Assembly (NCBI RefSeq): GCF_002943755.1
Contig: NZ_MQUB01000001.1
Coordinates: 186,001-250,000, forward strand
Source: Aureitalea marina
GTDB taxonomy: Bacteria > Bacteroidota > Bacteroidia > Flavobacteriales > Flavobacteriaceae
Direction: 5' to 3'
Length of the DNA stretch: 64,000 nt
Below the pieces are notes generated by a model. That model did no database searches. It was not told where the DNA came from and saw only the letters and a list, made by a program, of their open reading frames with translations. Positions 8,198 through 17,718 of the stretch are shown here, piece by piece. The first letter of the stretch is position 1, and each line of letters begins with the position of its first letter. The translations under genes were made by a program, and so were the position numbers.

Positions 8198-10147
8198 ATG
8201 AAGATTTTCAGACTCTTGTGGATCATTTGCTTCGTAATTCCACTTCAGGCACAGGTAACAATTACGAATATCGACAGCGCCATGGCTGTCCTGCGATCCT
8301 CTCCGGAGGACACATCCAAAGCCATCTTGTATCAGAAAGTTGCAGGTCATTACAATGTCACGGCTCTGGATAGTGCCAAGGCGTTCGCCGAGCAGGGCCT
8401 TGCCTTATCAGAAAACCTGGACTACGACCTGGGACGTTGGACCAATTTGAATACCCTGGCCAATTATTACGAACGCAAGACCAGTTACGACAGTGCGATG
8501 ATCTATTACAATCGTGCCTTAGAGATCGTAGAGGCCAACAACAGCACAAAAGGGTTTGCCGTCGTGCTCAACAATATCGCAACCGTGCATATCAGGCGGG
8601 GAGAATACGATACAGCTCTGGAGTATCTCTTCGATGCCCTTAAAGCGGAAGAGAAATTGGGTAATCGAAATGGTATTGCCCAGGCGTACAATAACATTGG
8701 TGTCGTCTATTACTACTCCCAACAATTTGACAAGACCACCGATTATCTGACCCGCGCGCTAGAGATCCAGGAAGAACTGGGAAATTTTGATGGCCTCATC
8801 AATGGTTACAACAACGTCGGTGCCATTTACGATTATCTACAGCAATACGATGATGCCATTACCTCCTACACAAAAGGACTAGAGATCGCCCGGAAAATAG
8901 AAGACCGCAAGATGGAAGCTACTCAGTTATCCAATATCGCAATTGCCTATTCCAACAAAGAGGATTTTAGTCGGGCGGAGGACTACTTCAACCAGTCTAT
9001 TGAGATCCGGGAAATCATTGATGACGATTACGGTAGAGCGAATAGCTTCCTCGGATTTGGACAAATGTTCCTGAGCAAGAAGAACTACGATAAGGCGGAG
9101 CAATATGTAAAGAGATCCTTGGAAATTTCCCGAGCCAATGACATTAAGTTGGTCGAGAAAGAGGGAGTAGCAGCAATGGTAGACCTGGCGGAAGCCCGCG
9201 GAGATTATCAGCAGGCCAATGAACTGCTCTACGAATACATAGCGGTTAAAGACACCTTGCTGAATCGGGAAAATTCCAAAACCATGTTGGAGCTGGATAC
9301 CAAGTACCAGACGGAAAAGAAAGAAAAAGAGATATTGCAACAGCGGGCCGAGTTGGCGGAAAAGGAGTTACAGGTAAAAAGGAAGAATAACTTGATATAT
9401 GGTAGTTTGGGCCTGGCGATACTTCTGGGCTTGTTGGGTTATCTGGTCTACAATAGGCAAAAGTTGAAAAATGATCAGTTGAAGAAGGAAGCCGAATTGA
9501 AAACTGCCCTGGCCCGAATTGAGACTCAGAACAGGTTGCAAGAACAACGCCTTAGGATTTCCAGGGATCTTCACGATAATATTGGCTCCCAACTCACTTT
9601 TATAATCTCTAGCCTGGATAATTTGACCTTTGGTCTTAAGGACAAGGATTCGGCCACTACAAATCGCATTCAACGCATTAGCGGTTTTACCTCTCAAACC
9701 ATCTATGAGTTACGGGATACCATCTGGGCCATGAACAAAGGCTCCATTAATGTGGAGGACCTACAGGCGCGTATTTCCAATTTTATCGATCAGGCGCGCG
9801 CTGCAAATGAAAAGCTGCAGTTCGAATTCAAGGTATCAGAGGAAGTTCCGGAGAACAGCTCATTCAGCTCGATTGTTGGAATGAATGCTTATCGCATCAT
9901 CCAGGAGGCAGTGAACAATGCCCTGAAATATGCCGAGGCCTCTCAAATTGTCGTTTCCGTAGATGAGAAAGAGGGTAGCCTGGCTATTGCTATTAAAGAT
10001 CATGGTAAAGGCTTCGACCTTAAACAGGCCGAACTTGGAAATGGCCTGAACAATATGAAGAAAAGAGCCCGCGATATCGGCTCCGAATTAGTCATAGAAA
10101 CACAAGTTGGAGAAGGGACTTCCATCGGGTTCACTATGCCGGCATAA
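8198..10147 (+). CDS. TPR-containing sensor histidine kinase (HisKA_3 type)
   Basis: A 649-residue membrane sensor. Order of parts: signal peptide (to about residue 20), a periplasmic array of about six tetratricopeptide repeats (for example AVVLNNIATVHIRRGEYDTALEYL), a coiled-coil segment, one transmembrane helix around residues 400-420 (IYGSLGLAILLGLLGYLVY), the HisKA_3 dimerisation box with phospho-acceptor His459 (ISRDLHDNIGSQL), and the HATPase with N box (EAVNNALKYAEA), DHGKGFD and GNGLNNM motifs. It pairs with the NarL-type regulator that starts 11 bases after its stop. The TPR periplasmic sensor form is common in Bacteroidetes; the signal is not known. Confidence 0.93.
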   Translation: MKIFRLLWIICFVIPLQAQVTITNIDSAMAVLRSSPEDTSKAILYQKVAGHYNVTALDSAKAFAEQGLALSENLDYDLGRWTNLNTLANYYERKTSYDSAMIYYNRALEIVEANNSTKGFAVVLNNIATVHIRRGEYDTALEYLFDALKAEEKLGNRNGIAQAYNNIGVVYYYSQQFDKTTDYLTRALEIQEELGNFDGLINGYNNVGAIYDYLQQYDDAITSYTKGLEIARKIEDRKMEATQLSNIAIAYSNKEDFSRAEDYFNQSIEIREIIDDDYGRANSFLGFGQMFLSKKNYDKAEQYVKRSLEISRANDIKLVEKEGVAAMVDLAEARGDYQQANELLYEYIAVKDTLLNRENSKTMLELDTKYQTEKKEKEILQQRAELAEKELQVKRKNNLIYGSLGLAILLGLLGYLVYNRQKLKNDQLKKEAELKTALARIETQNRLQEQRLRISRDLHDNIGSQLTFIISSLDNLTFGLKDKDSATTNRIQRISGFTSQTIYELRDTIWAMNKGSINVEDLQARISNFIDQARAANEKLQFEFKVSEEVPENSSFSSIVGMNAYRIIQEAVNNALKYAEASQIVVSVDEKEGSLAIAIKDHGKGFDLKQAELGNGLNNMKKRARDIGSELVIETQVGEGTSIGFTMPA

Positions 10148-10158
10148 TAGAAAAGATC

Positions 10159-10809
10159 ATGGCCATCAAAATCGCAATAGTAGACGACAATTCATTCTTG
10201 ATCCACGCCATAGAAGAGAAACTATCCTTCTTTGACGACCTCAAGGTAAAACACAAAGCTTTGAACGGCGCCGATCTCTTGGCCAGGTTGGAAGAGGACC
10301 ACGTCCTGGATCTGATCTTGATGGATATTGAGATGCCCGTCCTTAACGGAATAGAGACTACCCAGGTGGTCAAACAGAAATATCCCCAGATCAAAGTGGT
10401 GATGTTGACAGCTTTTGACAATGACGAGAATATCTTCAATGCCATAAAAGCTGGGGCCGATGGTTACTTGTTAAAGGAGATCGATCCAAGGGCATTGCAT
10501 GAAGGTATCTTGGATACGCTTAACGGGGGTGCCGCCATGAATCCCTCAATCGCTTTGAAGACCCTCAAACTCCTTCGCAATCCTGAGTCCATCAAAAATG
10601 AAAAGGATAAGGAGGCCATTTCCCTTTCTAATAGAGAGGTGGAGGTGTTGGAACAACTCAGTAAAGGGCTAAGTTATACCGCAATTGCCGACAATCTTTT
10701 TCTGTCTCCCAGTACCGTTAGAAAGCACATCGAGAATATCTACAAGAAACTTCAGGTCCACTCAAAGATAGAGGCGGTCCAAAAGGCCAGGGATCACAAT
10801 ATTATCTGA
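10159..10809 (+). CDS. NarL/LuxR-family response regulator
   Basis: A 216-residue DNA-binding regulator. The N-terminal receiver domain has the acidic pair (IVDDN), the phosphorylation site Asp56 in LILMDIEMPVLNG, the Thr switch (VVMLTAFDNDEN) and Lys (YLLKEID). The C-terminal LuxR-type helix-turn-helix is complete (LSNREVEVLEQLSKGLSYTAIADNLFLSPSTVRKHIENIY, residues about 155-200, given here in part by its key words LSNREVEVL and STVRKHIENIYKKL). It is the partner of the upstream kinase. The repeated dyad element in front of nearby genes is a candidate target. It ends 2 bases from the metK stop on the other strand. Confidence 0.95.
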   Translation: MAIKIAIVDDNSFLIHAIEEKLSFFDDLKVKHKALNGADLLARLEEDHVLDLILMDIEMPVLNGIETTQVVKQKYPQIKVVMLTAFDNDENIFNAIKAGADGYLLKEIDPRALHEGILDTLNGGAAMNPSIALKTLKLLRNPESIKNEKDKEAISLSNREVEVLEQLSKGLSYTAIADNLFLSPSTVRKHIENIYKKLQVHSKIEAVQKARDHNII

Positions 10810-10811
10810 AA

Positions 10812-12068
10812 CTACAGGCCGAAGGCTGATCGGACTTCATCAACGTAGTCCAATCGCTCCCAAGTGAATAACTCAACTTCCATTGTTTTTTCCTCACCGC
10901 CCGGAGTCCTGAAGGTTTTAGTCACTTTTTCGTTGTTACGCCCCATATGACCATAGGCAGCCGTTTCCGAATACATCGGTTGACGTAGATTCAGTCGGTC
11001 TTCAATGGAAGCCGGTCTCATGTCAAATATTTTGCCAACTTTTTCAGCGATTTCACCATCGGACATATCTACTTTGGAAGTGCCGTAGGTGTCAATGAAG
11101 ATTCCCATGGGCTCTACCACTCCAATGGCGTAGGACACCTGAACCAGGACCTCGTTACAAACTCCTGCAGCAACCAGATTTTTCGCGATATGGCGGGTGG
11201 CATATGCCGCAGAACGATCTACTTTACTGGGATCCTTGCCACTGAAAGCTCCTCCGCCATGGGCACCTTTTCCGCCATAGGTGTCAACGATGATCTTGCG
11301 TCCGGTCAGGCCGGTGTCTCCATGAGGGCCGCCGATCACAAACTTTCCGGTCGGGTTGATATGGTATTTGATCTGATCATTGAACAGGGCCTTGGTCTCT
11401 GGTCGTAATTTGGCTTTGACCCGCGGGATTAAAATTTCTCTTACATCCTTATTGATCCTGTCTAACATGACTTTCTCGTCCTCGTCAAATTCGTCGTGCT
11501 GAGTTGAGAGTACGATGCTGTCTATGCGTACGGGTTTGTTATCATCGCCATATTCTATGGTTACCTGCGATTTGGAATCAGGTCTCAGGTAGTCCATTTC
11601 CCAATTCTCTCTTCTCAGAGCAGCCAGTTCGATCAGCAGTTGGTGGGAGAGATCCAAAGCCAATGGCATATAGTTCTCAGTTTCCCTGGAAGCATAACCA
11701 AACATCATTCCCTGGTCACCAGCTCCTTGTTCTTCTTTGGTAGCCCGATCCACCCCTCTGTTGATGTCGTCGGACTGTTCGTGAATAGCGGATAGGATAC
11801 CACAGGAATTACCGTCAAATTGATATTCACCCTTGGTGTATCCGATACGGTTGATCACATCGCGTGCGATCTGTTGCACGTCCAAATAGATATTGGATTT
11901 AACCTCTCCTGCAAGCACCACCTGACCCGTAGTAACCAGGGTCTCACAAGCAACCTTGGATTGGGGGTCAAATGCCAGGAAATTATCGATCAATGCATCG
12001 CTGATCTGATCAGCAATTTTATCGGGATGTCCCTCGGAAACACTTTCTGAAGTAAACAGATAGGCCAT
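10812..12068 (-). CDS. metK: S-adenosylmethionine synthetase
   Basis: Makes S-adenosylmethionine from methionine and ATP in the cytoplasm. The 418-residue protein has the family signatures [19 protein letters not shown] near the start, [12 protein letters not shown], and [19 protein letters not shown]. The ATG at 12068 ([13 protein letters not shown]) is chosen over a TTG four codons upstream because the family begins there. The leader carries a SAM-II riboswitch directly after a well-formed promoter, so expression should fall when SAM is plentiful. It is convergent with the response regulator and has only 2 bases between stops, with no obvious terminator. Confidence 0.98.
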   Translation of the reverse strand: MAYLFTSESVSEGHPDKIADQISDALIDNFLAFDPQSKVACETLVTTGQVVLAGEVKSNIYLDVQQIARDVINRIGYTKGEYQFDGNSCGILSAIHEQSDDINRGVDRATKEEQGAGDQGMMFGYASRETENYMPLALDLSHQLLIELAALRRENWEMDYLRPDSKSQVTIEYGDDNKPVRIDSIVLSTQHDEFDEDEKVMLDRINKDVREILIPRVKAKLRPETKALFNDQIKYHINPTGKFVIGGPHGDTGLTGRKIIVDTYGGKGAHGGGAFSGKDPSKVDRSAAYATRHIAKNLVAAGVCNEVLVQVSYAIGVVEPMGIFIDTYGTSKVDMSDGEIAEKVGKIFDMRPASIEDRLNLRQPMYSETAAYGHMGRNNEKVTKTFRTPGGEEKTMEVELFTWERLDYVDEVRSAFGL

Positions 12069-12125
12069 AGTAAAAGTCAAATAGTTTTCGGGAAGATTTG
12101 ACGAAAGCCTCGGCGGGAGTTTACA

Positions 12126-12176
12126 CTGCCTTTAGCATTTTTTATCGAGGTTGCAATCAGTCAAATCTTTCCTCAG
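12126..12176 (-). ncRNA. SAM-II riboswitch in the metK leader
   Basis: Read on the minus strand the leader holds GATTTGACTGATTGCA followed by ACCTCGATAAAAAATGCTAAAG, which matches the conserved SAM-II core (GAUUUAACyGuAUUGCA ... GAUAAAnnnUGCUAAAA). The P1 stem is UGAGG (plus 12171-12175 complement) with CCUCG (plus 12144-12148 complement), closed by one G-U pair. The aptamer starts just after the predicted transcription start and ends about 58 bases before the metK ATG. Recognition is by eye from the known consensus. Confidence 0.85.
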
Positions 12177-12185
12177 ATTCGGCCA

Positions 12186-12215
12186 CAAATGTACACAATA
12201 GTTCCCAACTCCAAA
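12186..12215 (-). promoter_or_regulatory. metK promoter
   Basis: On the minus strand TTTG (plus 12212-12215), an 18-base spacer, and TACATTTG (plus 12186-12193) give a full Bacteroidetes promoter. The predicted start lies a few bases before the SAM-II aptamer. A second TAnnTTTG match (TACTTTTG, plus 12245-12252) lies upstream. Confidence 0.7.
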
Positions 12216-12255
12216 AGACCTATTTGCTCCAGAATTTTAAGGGACAAAAGTAGAA

Positions 12256-12289
12256 ACCGGGAAGTTGATGGGGTCAGTGACTCCCCGGT
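12256..12289 (-). terminator. possible terminator after amtB
   Basis: ACCGGG (12256-12261) pairs with CCCGGT (12284-12289), with an inner GGGGTCA/TGACTCCCC pairing. On the minus strand the tail is TTCTACTTTTG, only weakly T-rich. It could instead be a structured region upstream of the metK promoter. Confidence 0.35.
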
Positions 12290-12304
12290 ATTACCACAGC
12301 GGGT

Positions 12305-13570
12305 TTAATGTTCGTTCATCCTAAAGTCAGGATAGGCATCCATTCCGTGTTCGAAGCCATCCAGTCCTTCTAATTCTTCGCGTTCTGAAACCCGAATACC
12401 GACGGTGCTCTTTAGGGTAAATATGATGATGAATGACGAAACAATACACATAGCGGCATACACGCCAACACCAGCCAATTGATACAACAATTGCTCCCAA
12501 CCGGCCATCTGGCCAAAGATCCCTACTGCCAGGGTTCCCCAGATTCCACAGATCAGGTGAACTGCAATGGCTCCAACCGGGTCGTCCAATTTTAGTTTGC
12601 GGTCGATCAAGGTGATTCCTACCACCACCAACAGTCCGGCTATCAGTCCGATGATCACCGCCTCATTGGGGTTCATTTGATCTGCACCAGCTGTGATCCC
12701 AACCAGGCCTCCGAGTATTCCATTTAAGAACATGGTCAGGTCCAGGTTCCTAAAGAGAATGGTCGATAGGAAAAATGCTCCCATTCCGCCTGCAGCAGCT
12801 GCCAAACAGGTGGTAACTAGCGTTAGGGAGGTCGCTTCAGGGTCCGCAGATAAAACAGACCCTCCGTTAAAGCCAAACCATCCTAACCAAAGGATCAGTA
12901 CACCCATGTTGGCCATGGGAATGTTGTGGCCGGGGATGGCTCGTGGTCGTCCATCCTTGAATTTTCCAATACGTGCCCCTAAAAGCCAAACGGCAACCAA
13001 GGCAGCCCAACCACCAACGGAATGCACCAAAGTAGAACCGGCAAAATCGTAGAAACCAGCCTCTTTTAAGATTTCACCCGCTTCATTGACCTCATTGCCC
13101 AGGGTAGATAAGAATCCTCCTCCCCATTGCCAGGAGCCGGCAATAGGATAGACCAGACCAACATAAAGCACCACAAAGATCATAAAGGGGCCGATCTTGA
13201 TCCGTTCTGCCACTGCTCCGGAAACAATAGTTGCTGCCGTAGCTGCAAACATTCCCTGGAAGAGGAAATCCGTCCACCAGGTATAACCGCCACTAGCATA
13301 TTCTGGGGTCATGCCATTTTCCGGTGGTGCAATTCCCGGAACGAAGGATCCGAGAAAACCGTTAAAGTCGCCTGGGTACATCAGGTTAAATCCAATGATG
13401 TAGTATAGCAATAAGCCGGAGGTAATGATAAAGATGTTCTTGAAAAGAATATTAAGTGTGTTCTTCTGACGTGTCAAACCCGCCTCCAATAGACCAAAGC
13501 CCAAGTGCATAAAGAAGACCAGGGCAGTGCAGATCATCATCCAAACATTATTTGCGGTAAAATTCTCCAT
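12305..13570 (-). CDS. amtB: ammonium transporter
   Basis: A 421-residue inner-membrane ammonium channel of the Amt/Mep/Rh family with about eleven helices and no cleaved signal peptide. The phenylalanine gate segment (FLFQGMFAATAATIVSGAVAERIKIGPF), the twin pore histidines (in STLVHSVGGWAALV and AIAVHLICGIWGTL) and the Amt signature region are all present. It lies 16 bases downstream of glnK in the same direction, the usual glnK-amtB arrangement, in which the P-II protein plugs the channel when nitrogen is sufficient. Here the order is glnK first. Confidence 0.96.
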   Translation of the reverse strand: MENFTANNVWMMICTALVFFMHLGFGLLEAGLTRQKNTLNILFKNIFIITSGLLLYYIIGFNLMYPGDFNGFLGSFVPGIAPPENGMTPEYASGGYTWWTDFLFQGMFAATAATIVSGAVAERIKIGPFMIFVVLYVGLVYPIAGSWQWGGGFLSTLGNEVNEAGEILKEAGFYDFAGSTLVHSVGGWAALVAVWLLGARIGKFKDGRPRAIPGHNIPMANMGVLILWLGWFGFNGGSVLSADPEATSLTLVTTCLAAAAGGMGAFFLSTILFRNLDLTMFLNGILGGLVGITAGADQMNPNEAVIIGLIAGLLVVVGITLIDRKLKLDDPVGAIAVHLICGIWGTLAVGIFGQMAGWEQLLYQLAGVGVYAAMCIVSSFIIIFTLKSTVGIRVSEREELEGLDGFEHGMDAYPDFRMNEH

Positions 13571-13586
13571 GTTTTCTGGTCCTGCT

Positions 13587-13925
13587 TTAGTTTAATGTGT
13601 CCCCGCCGCTGTCTCCCGTTCTGATACGGTAGGCTTCCTTTATATCGCTAACAAATATCTTCCCGTCGCCAATCTCTCCGGTTTGAGCGGCGTCTATAAT
13701 GGTCTTGATCGTAATCTCTTCAAAATCGTCATTGACCACTATGCATAAAAATCGACGCTGTATATCGGTCGTGCTGTAGTTTATGCCCCTATAAACATGG
13801 CCTTCTTTCTCGTTTCCCTGTCCAGTGACATCCCAATACGAGAAAAAATTCACTCCAACTTCGTGAAGGGCGGCCTTCACTTTGGAGTATTTAGATTTTC
13901 GAATGATCGCCTCTATTTTTTTCAT
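13587..13925 (-). CDS. glnK: P-II family nitrogen regulator
   Basis: A 112-residue trimeric signalling protein that binds ATP/ADP and 2-oxoglutarate and controls AmtB. The conserved N-terminus (MKKIEAIIRKSKYSKVKAAL), the T-loop Tyr (HVYRGINYS), and the nucleotide-binding C-terminal part (GDGKIFVSDIKEAYRIRTGD) are clear. The T-loop after RGINY (STTDIQRRFL) differs from the enterobacterial sequence, so regulation by uridylylation should not be assumed even though a Tyr is at the usual place. It is divergent from the ilv operon across a 370-base region. Confidence 0.94.
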   Translation of the reverse strand: MKKIEAIIRKSKYSKVKAALHEVGVNFFSYWDVTGQGNEKEGHVYRGINYSTTDIQRRFLCIVVNDDFEEITIKTIIDAAQTGEIGDGKIFVSDIKEAYRIRTGDSGGDTLN

Positions 13926-13965
13926 AATACCATAATAAACCCCAAATTTAATAGGGGTGTTTAGT

Positions 13966-14000
13966 CAAAAATATTAGAATTAATTTTTTATACCCCCAAA
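13966..14000 (-). promoter_or_regulatory. glnK promoter candidate
   Basis: On the minus strand TATTTTTG (plus 13966-13973) is a full -7 match with TTTG (plus 13997-14000) 23 bases upstream, a long spacer. A competing full match, TAAATTTG, lies at plus 13943-13950 with TTTG 15 bases upstream. Which is used cannot be told from sequence. Confidence 0.4.
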
Positions 14001-14012
14001 AAAGTAGGGTAT
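13990..14012. repeat. inverted repeat ATACCC-N11-GGGTAT
   Basis: Six-base perfect arms at 13990-13995 and 14007-14012. No T-run follows on either strand, so it is not a normal terminator. It could be an operator between the divergent glnK and ilv units, or a hairpin covering the start of the small leader frame at 14011. Confidence 0.4.
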
Positions 14013-14034
14013 GTTGATAAAAATAATACTATAA
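14011..14034 (+). CDS. candidate branched-chain leader peptide (MLIKIIL)
   Basis: ATG TTG ATA AAA ATA ATA CTA TAA encodes MLIKIIL: five of six residues after Met are Leu or Ile, the products of the downstream operon. A hairpin with a T8 tail follows at 14062-14105. A seven-codon AT-rich frame can arise by chance, so this is a candidate only, and the distance to ilvD (260 bases) is long for an attenuator. Confidence 0.35.
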   Translation: MLIKIIL

Positions 14035-14052
14035 CGATGTAATTAACCATTT

Positions 14053-14105
14053 GTCCACAACGAGAATTGATAAGGTGGATCGAAATTTCCGGTTCAATTT
14101 TTTTT
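14053..14105 (+). terminator. candidate ilv attenuator hairpins
   Basis: AATTGA (14065-14070) pairs with TCAATT (14094-14099), extended outward by A-T and G-T pairs, and inward GGA (14077-14079) with TCC (14088-14090); the 3' arm runs into a T8 tract. A competing hairpin GTCCAC (14053-14058) with GTGGAT (14075-14080) takes the same GGA, as an antiterminator would. Confidence 0.4.
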
Positions 14106-14294
14106 GCAATGCCAATAAAAAAGGGAGCTGAGACTGAAAATTTCATGAAATAAAATAATCTGAACGTAGGACACTTAAACTACATAAGTAATTGAAAAAC
14201 AGATTTGTAGCTTATTAATCGTTGTATTGAACCTCGGGCTATGATCAGTATGTCGGATTTTTCGCTTTGATGATGCGATAATTTCGAATCATAT

Positions 14295-15974
14295 ATGAAG
14301 CTACCCAACACTTACAGTAAGACCATCACCCAGGATCCGACCCAGCCGGCAGCGCAGGCCATGCTCCATGCTATCGGCCTCACCAGAGAAGATCTTGAAA
14401 AACCCCTTATTGGTATCGCAAGTACCGGTTATGAGGGGAACCCCTGCAATATGCACCTCAATGATTTGGCGCTATTGGCTAAGCAGGGTGTGAACGATTC
14501 CGGAATGGTAGGACTGATCTTCAATACCATTGGCGTAAGTGATGGGATTTCTATGGGAACACCGGGAATGCGTTTTTCCTTGCCATCAAGAGATTTGATC
14601 GCGGATTCTATGGAAACCGTTGTTCAGGCCATGAGTTACGACGGCCTGGTTACAGTGGTTGGCTGCGATAAGAATATGCCTGGTGCATTGATGGCCATGA
14701 TCAGGCTTAACCGACCCTCCATTTTGATCTATGGAGGCACCATCGATTCCGGTTGCCACAACGGCAAGAAATTGGATGTAGTCTCGGCCTTTGAAGCCTG
14801 GGGAAGCAAAGTGGCTGGTTCGATCACTGAGAACGAATTTCAGCAGATCGTCCAAAAAGCATGTCCGGGAGCGGGAGCCTGTGGAGGGATGTATACGGCC
14901 AATACCATGGCCTCGGCCATAGAAGCCCTCGGAATGTCACTGCCTTATAATTCGTCCAACCCGGCGCGGAGTGACTTAAAGACCCAGGAATCGATACAAG
15001 CAGGAGAGGCCATGCAGACCTTGATCGAAAAAGACATTAAACCCCTGGATATCATTACCCGGAAATCTCTGGAGAATGCCATTCGATTGGTGACCATTTT
15101 AGGTGGTTCGACCAATGCGGTCTTGCATTTTCTGGCTATTGCTAGGGCAGCAGAGATCGATTTTACGCTATCAGATTTCCAGCGTATCAGTGATACAACC
15201 CCTTTCCTGGCCGACTTAAAACCCAGTGGTCGTTTCCTTATGGAAGATCTCCATGAAGTTGGCGGTATACCGGGAGTGCTCAGATATTTGCTAACCAAAG
15301 GCTTGATCCATGGAGATTGCCTCACAGTAACCGGGAAAACACTGGCCGAAAACCTAATTGATGTAGAAGGCCTTAAAGAAGGGCAGGAGGTCATTCGGCC
15401 TGTAGAGAATCCCATTAAGTCTAGCGGACACATACGAATATTGACAGGGAACCTGTCTCCAACCGGAGCTGTTGCTAAGATCACTGGAAAAGAAGGTCTG
15501 AAATTTAGCGGTCCTGCGCGTGTATTCGATAGTGAATTCGATGCCAATGATGGAATTGTTAGAGGGGAGGTCCAAAAGGGAGAGGTCGTCGTGATCCGGT
15601 ATGAAGGTCCTCAGGGGGGTCCGGGTATGCCGGAAATGCTCAAGCCCACTGCCGCCATTATGGGTGCAGGCCTGGGTAAGGAGGTGGCCCTGATTACCGA
15701 TGGGCGGTTTTCTGGTGGGACACACGGCTTTGTTGTTGGGCATGTTACCCCTGAAGCACAAGTTGGAGGCCCGATCGCCCTGGTTAAAGATGGAGATATC
15801 ATCTCCATAGATGCCGAGACCAATACCTTACAGTTGGATATCTCAGAGGAAGAAATGAAAAGTAGAAAGGCTGCCTGGAGGCAACCTGAATTAAAGACGA
15901 GCAGAGGAGCTCTCTACAAATACGCGAAAACAGTTTCATCAGCATCCACAGGATGCGTAACGGACGAAATCTAA
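14295..15974 (+). CDS. ilvD: dihydroxy-acid dehydratase
   Basis: Third enzyme of Ile/Val synthesis; dehydrates dihydroxy acids to 2-oxo acids using a Fe-S cluster. The 559-residue protein has the cluster cysteines and signatures: [21 protein letters not shown], and [16 protein letters not shown], plus the C-terminal [19 protein letters not shown]. First gene of the ilvD-ilvB-ilvN-ilvC-ilvA cluster; ilvB starts 9 bases after the stop. Confidence 0.98.
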   Translation: MKLPNTYSKTITQDPTQPAAQAMLHAIGLTREDLEKPLIGIASTGYEGNPCNMHLNDLALLAKQGVNDSGMVGLIFNTIGVSDGISMGTPGMRFSLPSRDLIADSMETVVQAMSYDGLVTVVGCDKNMPGALMAMIRLNRPSILIYGGTIDSGCHNGKKLDVVSAFEAWGSKVAGSITENEFQQIVQKACPGAGACGGMYTANTMASAIEALGMSLPYNSSNPARSDLKTQESIQAGEAMQTLIEKDIKPLDIITRKSLENAIRLVTILGGSTNAVLHFLAIARAAEIDFTLSDFQRISDTTPFLADLKPSGRFLMEDLHEVGGIPGVLRYLLTKGLIHGDCLTVTGKTLAENLIDVEGLKEGQEVIRPVENPIKSSGHIRILTGNLSPTGAVAKITGKEGLKFSGPARVFDSEFDANDGIVRGEVQKGEVVVIRYEGPQGGPGMPEMLKPTAAIMGAGLGKEVALITDGRFSGGTHGFVVGHVTPEAQVGGPIALVKDGDIISIDAETNTLQLDISEEEMKSRKAAWRQPELKTSRGALYKYAKTVSSASTGCVTDEI

Positions 15975-15983
15975 ACTCAGTTT

Positions 15984-17716
15984 ATGCGAACCGATACACA
16001 GAAAAAATCAACCGGAACGGTGCAAGTAGATAATAATATCACCGGGAGTGAAGCAGTAGTTCGTTGCCTGATCGAGGAAGGTGTAGATACCCTGTACGGC
16101 TATCCGGGTGGGGCAATCATGCCGGTCTATGACGAATTGTACAAGTATCAGGACAAGTTGAACCACGTGCTGACCAGGCATGAGCAGGGGGCATCACACG
16201 CTGCTCAAGGCTATGCCAGGATCTCCGGTCGTGTAGGCGTTGCCATTGCAACCTCTGGCCCCGGGGCTACCAATTTCATTACCGGAATTGCCGACGCCAT
16301 GATCGATTCTACACCCATGGTCTGCATCACCGGCCAGGTGCCCGCTCATTTATTGGGAAGTGACGCATTTCAGGAGACGGATATCATTGGTATTTCCACT
16401 CCAGTGACCAAATGGAATCATCAGATCACTTCTGCCGAGGAGATCCCGGAGGTAATGGCCAAGGCATTTTACATTGCTCGCAGTGGCCGTCCAGGTCCGG
16501 TACTGATAGACATTACTAAAAACGCACAATTCGAGAAGCTGGATTACCAGTATACACCTTGCAAGAAGATCAGGAGTTATAAGGCAGTACCCGATCCTGA
16601 TATGACTAAGATCGAGGAGGCCGCTCAGATGATCAATGAGGCCAAAAGACCATTTATCGTTTGGGGACAGGGCATCATACTTGGTAAGGCAGAGGACGAA
16701 TTAAAAGAGCTTATTGAAAAGGCAGGAATACCCGCAGCCTGGACCATTATGGGGCATCGGCCATTTCGACCGATCATCCGCTGAATGTTGGAATGGTAGG
16801 GATGCATGGAAATTATGCGCCCAATATCCTGACCAACCAATGCGATGTACTGATCGCCATTGGCATGCGGTTTGACGATCGGGTAACCGGCGATCTGAAT
16901 CGCTATGCCAAGCAAGCCAAAGTAATCCATTTTGAGATTGACCCAGCAGAGGTAGACAAGAATGTCAAAACAGATCTGGCGGTCCTAGGAGATTCTAAAG
17001 AGACACTTTCGCTTTTGCTTCCATTGATACAGGAGAATAAACATCCACAGTGGCAGGCGCGTTTTGCAGAATTGGACCAGATCGAAGAGGAAAAGGTCAT
17101 CAAAGATGATCTGTATCCGACCAAACCTGGGCTGACCATGGGAGAAGTGATCCGTGCAATCAATGAGCAGTCCGGCGGTCAGGCTGCCATAGTATCCGAC
17201 GTAGGACAGCATCAAATGGTCGCCTGTCGTTATGCGCAGTTCAAGCAGACAAAAAGTAATATTACTTCTGGAGGATTAGGTACTATGGGATTTGCCCTTC
17301 CTGCAGCCATAGGAGCAAAGATGGCTGCGCCACAGCGGGAAGTGATCGCTGTGATCGGCGATGGGGGTTATCAGATGACCATTCAGGAGTTGGGCACACT
17401 GTTCCAGACACAGGTGCCGGTCAAGATCGTGGTGCTGAATAACGATTTCCTTGGGATGGTGCGCCAGTGGCAGCAGCTGTTCTTTGATAAACGCTATGCT
17501 TCTACCGAATTGGTAAACCCAGACTTTGTGACCATTGCCAAGGGCTATCAGTTGGAGGCTCATCGAGTTACCAAACGGGAAGAGCTATCGGATGCCGTCA
17601 AGGCGATGATCCAATCGGACAGGCCTTATTTCCTAGAGGTCTGTGTAGAAAAAGAAGATAACGTATTTCCGATGATCCCTTCCGGGGCAGCGGTTTCTGA
17701 AATTAGATTGAGCTAG
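15984..17716 (+). CDS. ilvB: acetolactate synthase large subunit, frameshifted as read
   Basis: Thiamine-diphosphate enzyme that makes acetolactate and acetohydroxybutyrate. The frame from 15984 runs to a stop at 16784; a second frame beginning MVGMHGNYAPN continues to 17716. Together they cover a full-length protein. The break is at the G-run 16751-16754: GGGGG instead of GGGG restores MGASAISTDHPLNVGMVGMHGN, which is the conserved family sequence, and gives 577 residues. The thiamine-binding Glu (LTRHEQGASHAAQGYAR) is in the first part and the GDGGYQMTIQEL cofactor motif with the following Asn (LNNDFLGMV) in the second. A one-base loss in a homopolymer points to a sequencing error more than to true decay, since the rest is perfectly conserved and ilvN follows directly. 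Confidence 0.93.
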
Positions 17717-17718
17717 AT

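Larger units (their letters stand above)
13926..14294 (+). other. intergenic control region between glnK and ilvD
   Basis: 369 bases without a normal-sized gene, AT-rich. It holds glnK promoter candidates, an ATACCC/GGGTAT dyad, a seven-residue Leu/Ile leader frame and a T8-tailed hairpin. From about 14110 to 14294 I see no clear further element apart from a poor -7-like TAATTTCG close to the ilvD start. Confidence 0.7.

Noticed and set aside
13990-14012. Terminator between glnK and ilvD
   Set aside because: The ATACCC/GGGTAT hairpin is not followed by T on either strand.
14945-15547. A 200-codon open frame on the minus strand inside ilvD
   Set aside because: It lies wholly within a well-conserved gene, has no family likeness and the composition of a shadow frame. 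The same applies to other long antisense frames such as 39971-40492 and 26454-27095.
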